The notes beneath the pieces are model-generated. The model saw only the letters and a list, made by a program, of their open reading frames with translations. It was not told the origin of the DNA and ran no database searches. A DNA stretch of 11,436 nt from an uncultured Oscillospiraceae bacterium. Its GTDB lineage: Bacteria; Bacillota; Clostridia; Oscillospirales; Oscillospiraceae. This document shows positions 1 through 5,582 of this stretch, piece by piece. The stretch spans positions 1 to 11,436 of the forward strand of contig CAADVN010000055.1 in assembly GCA_900752445.1 (NCBI GenBank), read 5' to 3'. Position numbers and translations under genes: made by a program. Every line of letters begins with the position of its first letter. Position 1 is the first letter of the stretch.

Positions 1-1250
1 ATGCCTTGGTTGCGCAGGAAGATGATGAAGGCGTAGGTGGTCTGTTTGGTCTTGTCGATGGTGAGTAGAAGGTCTTGGTGGCCGTCGCCGTCCAGGTCGC
101 AGGCCTCCACCGCCGTGAAGCCCTCGCCGAAGCTCAGCCAGCTGTCGCCGGAGAGGACGTAGGCGCCCGCGCCGTAGAGGTTCTCGTCCGCGTTCTCAGC
201 GGCTGTGAAGCCCGCGGCCCCGCCGGAGAGCGTGCTCACGACGGCGGCGGGCTCGTGCGTGACGCCCAGGCGGCTGAGCAGCAGCGAGGGCGCCTGCAGG
301 TATTCGCGGCAGAGCTCCGCGAAGTCCAGGCCCGCGCCGGACTCCATGCCGTCGAGCTCGGAGAGCTCGGCCTGCCAGCACATGCCGGGGCTGCCCATCG
401 CGCCGTACACGCGCCAGACCGCATAGCCCAGGCTGCGCTTCTGGATGAAGGCGGCAAAGGCGTTCTCGAACAGCCGCGCGGCGGATACGGCGGCCCCGCC
501 GAAGCCCTCGCTGCCCGCGCACAGCTGCGAGTTGGGCAGATAGGCCGTGCAGAAGAGGACGTAGCCCTCGCCCCAGGCGTTGACAGCCGAGAGCGCGAGC
601 CCGCCGCTGCTGCAAAGCGGCACGGCCGTGGAGGGCTCCATGCCCACGCCGGGGCTCAGGCCCTCGGCCTCGGGCCTGCCCTCGCACAGCTCCAGAAAGT
701 CGCAGGTGAGCTCCTGCATTTCGCACAGGTCCGCGGCGCAGTCGTCCCGCACGGCCCCGGCCGGGAAGCCCCCGAGCTGCCGGAAGCGCTCCGCGCCCAG
801 GAAATCCGGCTCGAAGAAGTCGTAGAACGCGTTCGTGAGGAAGAGCCCGCCGCCGGCGGCGGTGTAGTCCATGAGCTCTTCAGCGAGCTCCTTCGCGCCG
901 TCGGCCTGGAGCAGGCTCTCGTCCGCGTAGACGAGGCCGAAGCCCTCCAGCGAGTGCTCCTGCGAGGCGTCCACGGCCTCGAGCTCGAGGTTCAGGAGCA
1001 GGGGCTGGGCCAGGCGCTCGAAACGCTCCTGCCAGCCTGCGTTCTCGGCCTCGCCCCAGTAGAGCAGGGCGGCGCGCAGCCGGTTCTCGCCCGCGTCCGC
1101 GGAGCTCAGGCTGAGCTCCGCCTCGGGCAGGGCGTTCGCGCCGCCCTGCTCCGGGCTCGTATGCGTATCATGGCCGCCGGGCGCGGCGCAGCCTGAGACC
1201 AGGCCCGCCAGCAGGCAGCAGCAGAGGATGAGCGACAGGGTCTTTTTCAA
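1..1250 (-). CDS. Secreted lipoprotein with FG-GAP/VCBS-like repeat, 3' end cut by window edge
   Basis: The frame is open over 416 codons from a TTG start at 1250, which sits 6 nt after an AAGGAGG ribosome binding site at 1257-1263. Residues 1-20 are a classic lipoprotein signal peptide (MKK, a hydrophobic stretch rich in Leu and Cys, then VSG-C), so Cys21 should be lipidated and the protein anchored outside the membrane. Residues about 60-270 are a globular region; the stretch around 121-141 (ELAEELMDYTAAGGGLFLTN) resembles the central part of glutamine-amidotransferase-like or DUF4350-type folds, but I see no catalytic triad. Near the left edge, residues 385-395 (DLDGDGHQDLL) form a Ca-binding FG-GAP/VCBS-type repeat, so more repeats may lie beyond the window. 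The mature part holds about ten cysteines, many for an exported protein. The protein is likely a surface-binding lipoprotein; substrate unknown. Lipoprotein status is confident, function is not. Confidence 0.85.
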   Translation of the reverse strand, partial: MKKTLSLILCCCLLAGLVSGCAAPGGHDTHTSPEQGGANALPEAELSLSSADAGENRLRAALLYWGEAENAGWQERFERLAQPLLLNLELEAVDASQEHSLEGFGLVYADESLLQADGAKELAEELMDYTAAGGGLFLTNAFYDFFEPDFLGAERFRQLGGFPAGAVRDDCAADLCEMQELTCDFLELCEGRPEAEGLSPGVGMEPSTAVPLCSSGGLALSAVNAWGEGYVLFCTAYLPNSQLCAGSEGFGGAAVSAARLFENAFAAFIQKRSLGYAVWRVYGAMGSPGMCWQAELSELDGMESGAGLDFAELCREYLQAPSLLLSRLGVTHEPAAVVSTLSGGAAGFTAAENADENLYGAGAYVLSGDSWLSFGEGFTAVEACDLDGDGHQDLLLTIDKTKQTTYAFIIFLRNQG

Positions 1251-1298
1251 GGCTTGCCTCCTTAACTTGGCACTCGTACAAACTCAATTAACCCCTGA

Positions 1299-1327
1299 AT
1301 CTTACCACATTTTCTCCGCTATTGCAA
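1299..1327 (-). promoter_or_regulatory. Sigma-A-type promoter of the lipoprotein gene
   Basis: On the minus strand TTGCAA (1327-1322) is followed after 17 nt by TAAGAT (1304-1299). Transcription would start near 1292, giving a leader of about 42 nt that contains the AAGGAGG site. The -35 box lies in the palindrome ATTGCAAT (1321-1328) and is shared with the opposite promoter. Confidence 0.6.
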
Positions 1328-1350
1328 TGGCGGCGGGGCTGTTGTAAAAT
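1322..1350 (+). promoter_or_regulatory. Sigma-A-type promoter of the EFR1 gene
   Basis: TTGCAA (1322-1327), a 17-nt spacer and TAAAAT (1345-1350) precede the EFR1 start. Transcription would begin near 1357, leaving a short leader of roughly 17 nt with the purine-rich ribosome binding site AGGGGG at 1361-1366. The -35 hexamer is the same palindromic TTGCAA that serves the divergent lipoprotein gene. Confidence 0.6.
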
Positions 1351-1373
1351 CGGGAGAGGAAGGGGGAAGGCAA

Positions 1374-2150
1374 ATGGAGCTTGAGAAGACGACAGCGCTG
1401 TACTTTTCGCCGGCGGGCGGCACGAAGAAGGTGACGGAGCGCATAGCTCAGTCCGTGGGCCCGCGGGCGGAGTCCACGGATGTGACGGTGCGGGCGCGGG
1501 AGCTGGAGTTCGGGCCGGCGGAGCTCGTGGTCATAGGCGCGCCGGTGTACGGCGGGCGCGTGCCCTGGCCTGTGGGCGAGCGGCTGAGCCGCGTGAGCGC
1601 GCGGGGCACGCCGGCGGTGATAGCGGCGGTGTACGGCAACCGTGCGTACGAGGACGCGCTGCTGGAGCTGCGGACGCTGGCCGAGGGCCGGGGCTTCCGC
1701 GTGATGGCGGCGGGCGCGTTCATAGCGCGGCACTCGATAGTGCCGGAGATAGCCCAGGGCCGGCCTGACGCGGAGGACCTGGTGAAGATCGACGAGTTCT
1801 CGCGCCGGATACGCGAGCGGCTGGAGTATGTGGCGTCAGCGGAGTCGCTGCCCACGGCGATAGTGCCCGGGGAGCGGGAGTACCGGCGCTACGACGGGGT
1901 CCCGATGCACCCGGAAGCGGCCCGGGGCGACTGCGTGGGCTGCGGGCGCTGCGCGGCGGAGTGTCCCGTGGGCGCGATACCGGCGGCAGAGCCGTGGAAG
2001 ACGGACGGCACGCGCTGCATCACCTGCATGAGGTGCGTGGCGGTGTGCCCGCAGTTTGCGCGGCATCTGAGCCGGCTGAAGCTGGCGGCGGCGAAGCTGA
2101 GCCTGAAGAAGGCCTGCGCGCAGCGCCGCGAGCCTGAGCTGTTCATCTAG
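1374..2150 (+). CDS. EFR1-family flavodoxin/ferredoxin fusion protein
   Basis: A 258-residue protein with two redox modules. The N-terminal half is flavodoxin-like: beta strand 1 leads into the FMN phosphate-binding-type loop SPAGGTKKV (12-20), and VIGAPVYGGRVPWP (53-66) matches the second flavin loop. The C-terminal part has two [4Fe-4S] motifs, CxxCxxCxxxCP at Cys187/190/193/197 and Cys215/218/221/225, as in bacterial 2[4Fe-4S] ferredoxins. This order is that of the EFR1 family of anaerobes, whose physiological partner is not defined; a cytoplasmic electron-transfer role is inferred. The ATG at 1374 follows AGGGGG with 7-nt spacing. The gene is monocistronic: its own promoter is upstream and a hairpin terminator lies 20 bp after the stop. 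Confidence 0.88.
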   Translation: MELEKTTALYFSPAGGTKKVTERIAQSVGPRAESTDVTVRARELEFGPAELVVIGAPVYGGRVPWPVGERLSRVSARGTPAVIAAVYGNRAYEDALLELRTLAEGRGFRVMAAGAFIARHSIVPEIAQGRPDAEDLVKIDEFSRRIRERLEYVASAESLPTAIVPGEREYRRYDGVPMHPEAARGDCVGCGRCAAECPVGAIPAAEPWKTDGTRCITCMRCVAVCPQFARHLSRLKLAAAKLSLKKACAQRREPELFI

Positions 2151-2170
2151 GCCCCGGCCGCAAATGACAA

Positions 2171-2209
2171 GGCCCCACTTTCCTTTTGCGGAAAAGCGGG
2201 GCCCTTTTT
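2171..2209 (+). terminator. Intrinsic terminator after EFR1 gene
   Basis: GGCCCC (2171-2176) pairs with GGGGCC (2198-2203), extended by CTTTCC/GGAAAAG with one mismatch and a bulge, around a TTTTGC loop. It is followed by TTTTT at 2205-2209. It lies between convergent genes and could also slow minus-strand transcription from the regulator gene, although the T-tract on that side is poor. Confidence 0.8.
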
Positions 2210-2217
2210 GCACTTGT

Positions 2218-2796
2218 TCACTTGAGCTCCAGGAGCAGCTCGGCCTCCTCGGCCAGGGCGCAGATCTGGCGGTCCAGCATCGCCATGAGCGCCGCCGCGC
2301 GCTCGCCCGTGCGCTCGTCCGCCTGGCGCTCCCTGAGGCTCCGCAGCCGGTCTATCGTCTTCTGGTTCAGCCCCAGCGCGTTGTAGTAGTCGCTCTCCAG
2401 CGCCCTGCGCCCGGCCTCGGTGTCCGGGTCGTCAAAGCCCAGCAGGAAGTCCGGCGTCGTGCCGAAATAGCGCGCTATCGCGCTCACCGTCGCGGCTGAC
2501 GGCGTCGTCGGCGTCCCCTTCGGCTTCAAATACTTCCTTATCGCCGGGCGCGACACGCCCACGGCGTCCGCCAGCTCCTGGATGTTCACGCTCTTGCCCA
2601 GGCCGTTGTTGCCGTTCATCAGATAGGCCAGGCGCTTGCGGAATATGTCGTTCATCGTCGCCTCGCCGTCGCCGGGCACAAAGACCTCCGCCGCCTCGAT
2701 GGGCCGCTCCCGCCTCGGCTTCTCCTTCGCCGCCTTCTCCTTCGCCGGTTTCTCCTTCACGGGCTTCTCCTTCGCCGGCTTTTTCTTCTCTTCCAT
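2218..2796 (-). CDS. Cro/C1-type HTH transcriptional regulator with Lys-Glu-Pro repeat tail
   Basis: A 192-residue protein from the ATG at 2796; GGAGG at 2807-2811 is 10 nt upstream and a perfect promoter precedes it. An in-frame TTG at 2820 would add 8 residues but overlaps the ribosome binding site. Residues 4-32 are a low-complexity basic/acidic tail built of AKEKP-like pentapeptides. Residues about 50-120 form a helix-turn-helix domain of the Cro/C1 (XRE) type: NIQELADAVGVSRPAIRKYL (71-90) is the recognition unit, followed by PSAATVSAIARYFGTTPDFLLG-type helices, typical of phage-repressor-like regulators. The C-terminal 140-192 is charged and helical, possibly for dimerisation. It is divergent from the LCP operon, so autoregulation and control of that operon are reasonable inferences. 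No effector domain is visible. Confidence 0.85.
   Translation of the reverse strand: MEEKKKPAKEKPVKEKPAKEKAAKEKPRRERPIEAAEVFVPGDGEATMNDIFRKRLAYLMNGNNGLGKSVNIQELADAVGVSRPAIRKYLKPKGTPTTPSAATVSAIARYFGTTPDFLLGFDDPDTEAGRRALESDYYNALGLNQKTIDRLRSLRERQADERTGERAAALMAMLDRQICALAEEAELLLELK
2719..2778 (-). repeat. 15-bp tandem repeat, four copies, coding
   Basis: Four 15-bp units, 2719-2733, 2734-2748, 2749-2763 and 2764-2778, with + strand consensus CTTCTCCTTCGCCGG. The second and fourth are identical, the first differs at its last base and the third at three bases. They encode the AKEKP-type pentapeptides of the regulator's N-terminal tail. Multiples of 15 bp keep the frame, so copy number could vary without breaking the gene. 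Confidence 0.8.
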
Positions 2797-2840
2797 ACCA
2801 AATGTGCCTCCAATCGGCAAAAGTAACTTCAGTTTCTACA

Positions 2841-2869
2841 ATTATGGCACCCGCGCAGCCGCCTGTCAA
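2841..2869 (-). promoter_or_regulatory. Strong sigma-A promoter of the HTH regulator
   Basis: On the minus strand a consensus TTGACA (2869-2864) is followed by a 17-nt spacer ending in TGC (extended -10) and CATAAT (2846-2841). Transcription would begin near 2834. It is the best-matching promoter in the window. A short inverted repeat AACT-TC-AGTT (2825-2834) lies at the start site and could be an operator. Confidence 0.8.
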
Positions 2870-2901
2870 TCACAATATTCCTCAGAATTAACAGAATGTT
2901 G

Positions 2902-2930
2902 TTTACGAGGCGGGATTAATGTGTTATCAT
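2902..2930 (+). promoter_or_regulatory. Promoter of the LCP-LCP-kinase operon
   Basis: TTTACG (2902-2907, 4 of 6 consensus), a 17-nt spacer and TATCAT (2925-2930, 5 of 6). The start would be near 2937, giving a leader of about 70 nt to the ATG at 3008. An inverted repeat AACA-GAA-TGTT (2890-2900) abuts the -35 box. Confidence 0.55.
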
Positions 2931-3007
2931 GCTTGGACATGGAACAAAATGCGCGGCGGATATGTCTAACAAGACGCTAGTCTTTTATAATAAAAGAGGG
3001 ATATACA

Positions 3008-4213
3008 ATGAAGCTGAACGGAAACAACCGTGAGGGCCTGCACTCGGGCCAGCAGGAGGAGCAGGGCCGCCGGAGCAGGCAGAAGAAGCGCTCCAACGCC
3101 GGCAGGACCGCCGCAATAGTGGTCTGCGTCGTGCTGATACTTGCCTTCGGCGCCGTGGCCTGGTACATCGGCTGGGAGAAACCGCCCGAGAGGCATGGCG
3201 GCGGCCTCGTGGACCCGACCTACGAGAGCGCGAAGCCCCAGGCGACGGACGCGCCCGAGGCCTCGGCAGAGCCCAGCGCCGAGCCCACAGAGGACCCCAA
3301 CGCCGGCGCTCCCGCCACGCTCAACGAGAATATGTACACCTTCCTCATCGTCGGCCTCGACCAGGCCGCGAACAATACCGACACCATGATGGTCGGCCGT
3401 ATCGACACCGAAAACCACAAGATCGACGTCGTCTCCCTGCCGCGCGACACGCTCGTGAACGTGAGCTGGTCGGTCAAGAAGTTAAACACCCTCTACTCCG
3501 CCGACATCAACACCGGCGGCAACGGCATCGACGGGCTGCTCGACGGGCTCAAGGACATCCTGGGCTTCCAGATAGACTGCTACGCCGTCGTGGACCTCGA
3601 GGCCTTCGTCCAGCTCGTGGACGCCATAGGCGGCGTGGACTACAACGTGCCCGTCAACATGAACTACTACGACCCGACGCAGGACCTTTATATCAACATC
3701 GCGGCGGGCGAGCAGCACCTGACGGGCGAGGAGGCGCTCAAGGTCGTGCGCTTCCGCTCGGGCTATGCCTCCGCCGACATCGGCAGGATAGGCACGCAGC
3801 AGGACTTTTTGAAGTCCGTGGCGAGCCAGATGCTCACCCTGGGCAATATCCCGAACCTGCCCACGTTTATCGACATCTTCGAGGAGTACGTGGAGACGAA
3901 CATGACGACGGCGAACCTCGCCTACTTCGCGCGGCAGTTCCTCATGTGCAAGAGCGAGGACATAAACTTCCACACCCTGCCCGGCAACTACGGCGACAGC
4001 ATCAAGGGCCTGTCCTACGTCTCCATCTACCTGGACGAGTGGCTGGCGATGGTCAACGAGTGCCTGAACCCCTATGACCAGGACGTGACGGCGGCGAACG
4101 TGAACATCCTGACGCACTCGTCGAGCACGGGCTTCTATGCGACCTCGGGCTACGTGGCCGGGGGCGTGGATTCGTTCTACGACAATACGGCGGCCTTCAG
4201 CCAGGAGGGCTGA
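3008..4213 (+). CDS. LytR-CpsA-Psr (LCP) family cell-wall polymer transferase, copy 1
   Basis: A 401-residue type II membrane protein: basic cytoplasmic tail 1-33, one transmembrane helix about 34-56, a Pro/Glu/Ala linker about 70-105, then an LCP domain about 107-280. LCP enzymes transfer lipid-linked glycopolymers such as teichoic acids or capsule to peptidoglycan. Family motifs are visible: GLDQ (116-119), TDTMMVGR (124-131), SLPRDT (143-148), NTLYS (160-164), VDAIGGVDY (204-212), VRFR (247-250) and the DIGRIGTQQDFL block (257-268). The Arg usual in the RSD motif is Asn123 here. A C-terminal segment (about 285-401) with Cys314 and Cys352 follows. The ATG at 3008 has GAGGG (2996-3000) 7 nt upstream. 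It is the first gene of a three-gene operon and is about 75% identical (hand count, 215 of 286 ungapped positions) to the next gene. Confidence 0.92.
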   Translation: MKLNGNNREGLHSGQQEEQGRRSRQKKRSNAGRTAAIVVCVVLILAFGAVAWYIGWEKPPERHGGGLVDPTYESAKPQATDAPEASAEPSAEPTEDPNAGAPATLNENMYTFLIVGLDQAANNTDTMMVGRIDTENHKIDVVSLPRDTLVNVSWSVKKLNTLYSADINTGGNGIDGLLDGLKDILGFQIDCYAVVDLEAFVQLVDAIGGVDYNVPVNMNYYDPTQDLYINIAAGEQHLTGEEALKVVRFRSGYASADIGRIGTQQDFLKSVASQMLTLGNIPNLPTFIDIFEEYVETNMTTANLAYFARQFLMCKSEDINFHTLPGNYGDSIKGLSYVSIYLDEWLAMVNECLNPYDQDVTAANVNILTHSSSTGFYATSGYVAGGVDSFYDNTAAFSQEG

Positions 4214-4268
4214 ACCGGAAGCGATAAAAGAATAAGGCGGCTGTGGGGGCCGCAGGGGGGTCGTGGGA

Positions 4269-5582
4269 ATGAAGCTGTTCGGCAACAGCAGCAGGAAGCC
4301 GGCGAAGGCCGGGACCGTGACTGAGATGAAAAAGCCCGGGGCGGGGAAAAAGCGCTCCGGGCTCTCGCCCGTGAAGAAGGCGGGCATAGCGCTGGGCGTG
4401 GTGCTCGTCTTGGCCGCCGGGGCCGTGGCTGGGTACATGGCCTGGGAGAAGCCGCCCGAGCGGGCGGACGCCGGGCTCGTGAGCGCAACGCGCGAGAGCT
4501 CGGCCCCGCAGGAGACGGAAGGGCCCGCCAAGGCCACCGCAGGCCCCAGCGCAGAGCCCACCGAGGACCCCGACGCCGGCGCTCCCGCCTCGCTCAACGA
4601 GAACATGTACACCTTCGCCGTCGTCGGCCTCGACCAGTCCTCCAACAGCACCGACACCATCATGATAGGCCGCATCGACACGGAAAACCACACGATAGAC
4701 GTCGTGAGCATACCGCGCGACACGATGGTGAACGTGCCCTGGGGCGTCAAGCGCGTGAACACCCTCTACTCCGTGGACGTGAACGAGGGCGGCAACGGCA
4801 TCGACGGCATGCTCGAGGGCTTCCGCGACCTGCTGGGCTTCGAGCTCGACTGCTACGCGCTCGTGGACCTCGAGGCCTTCGTCGAGCTCGTGGACGCCAT
4901 CGGCGGCGTGGACTACGACGTGCCCATCGACATGGTCTACTACGACGCGAGCCAGGACCTGGATATAAATATCAAGGCCGGCCTGCAGCACTTAAACGGC
5001 GAGGAGGCCCTCAAGGTCGTGCGCTTCCGCAAGGGCTACGCGACGGCGGACATAGGCAGAATAGGCACGCAGCAGGACTTTTTGAAGTCCGTGGCAAAGC
5101 AGCTGCTCACGCTCGGGAATATCCCCAACCTGCCCAAGTTCCTCGAGATCTTCGAGGAGTACGTCACGACGAACATGACGGCGGCAAACATCTCGTTCTT
5201 CGTGCGGCAGTTTTTGCTGTGCAAGAGCGAGGACATAAACTTCCACACCGCGCCCGGCAACGGCGGCGACAGCGTGAAGGGCAATTCGTACTACGCCCTC
5301 TACGTGGACGAGTGGCTGGCGCTCGTGAACGAGTGCCTGAACCCCTACGACCGGGACGTGACGGAGGAGAACGTGAACATACTGACTCACTCGTACGAGA
5401 CGGGCTTTTATACGACGACGGGCGTCATAGAGGGCGGGCGCAATTCCTTTGCGGCGCACCCGAGCTATGTGGAGAGCACGCCGGCGCCGGCCGAGACGCC
5501 GGCCCCGGCCGAGACCATAGCGCCCGAGGCCCCGCCGGAGGCGGGTACGGACAACGGAACGGAGGCGGAGACGGGCATATGA
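4269..5582 (+). CDS. LytR-CpsA-Psr (LCP) family cell-wall polymer transferase, copy 2
   Basis: A 437-residue paralogue of the preceding gene with the same plan: basic tail 1-38, a transmembrane helix about 39-58, a Pro/Glu/Ala linker, then an LCP domain from about residue 109. Motifs include GLDQ (121-124), TDTIMIGR (128-135), SIPRDT (147-152), VDAIGGVDY (208-216), VRFR (251-254) and the DIGRIGTQQDFL block. It differs by a C-terminal tail rich in Pro, Ala and Glu (about 402-437), suggesting a wall-spanning or flexible end. The ATG at 4269 follows AGGGGGG (4254-4260) by 8 nt; the upstream GTG at 4263 is too close to that site. The gap from copy 1 is 55 bp with no terminator. The last 4 bp overlap the kinase start. 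The three extracytoplasmic cysteines (195, 318, 356) match those of copy 1. Confidence 0.92.
   Translation: MKLFGNSSRKPAKAGTVTEMKKPGAGKKRSGLSPVKKAGIALGVVLVLAAGAVAGYMAWEKPPERADAGLVSATRESSAPQETEGPAKATAGPSAEPTEDPDAGAPASLNENMYTFAVVGLDQSSNSTDTIMIGRIDTENHTIDVVSIPRDTMVNVPWGVKRVNTLYSVDVNEGGNGIDGMLEGFRDLLGFELDCYALVDLEAFVELVDAIGGVDYDVPIDMVYYDASQDLDINIKAGLQHLNGEEALKVVRFRKGYATADIGRIGTQQDFLKSVAKQLLTLGNIPNLPKFLEIFEEYVTTNMTAANISFFVRQFLLCKSEDINFHTAPGNGGDSVKGNSYYALYVDEWLALVNECLNPYDRDVTEENVNILTHSYETGFYTTTGVIEGGRNSFAAHPSYVESTPAPAETPAPAETIAPEAPPEAGTDNGTEAETGI

Noticed and set aside
75..1196. A 373-codon open frame on the plus strand across the lipoprotein region
   Set aside because: It is the codon-aligned complement of the minus-strand lipoprotein frame, has no ribosome binding site, and its translation is a low-complexity Ala/Arg/Glu sequence. 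The opposite strand has a signal peptide, lipobox and Ca-binding motif.
2986..2991. Perfect TATAAT as the -10 box of the LCP operon
   Set aside because: A start from it would fall near 2998, inside the ribosome binding site, and no acceptable -35 lies 16-18 nt upstream. TTTACG/TATCAT at 2902-2930 fits better.
4231..4260. GCGGC/GCCGC inverted repeat between the two LCP genes as a terminator
   Set aside because: The stem is only about 5 bp, has no T-tract, and runs into the ribosome binding site of the second gene, so it does not separate the genes.
4197..4991. Long minus-strand open frames across both LCP genes
   Set aside because: They are antisense shadows produced by high GC content; their translations are Val/His/Asp-rich mirror images of the LCP sequence and lack ribosome binding sites.
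5219..5578. Upstream extension of the kinase reading frame
   Set aside because: The added residues lie wholly inside the second LCP gene in another frame and show no homology; the ATG at 5579 begins the conserved first strand KLLICNAGS.
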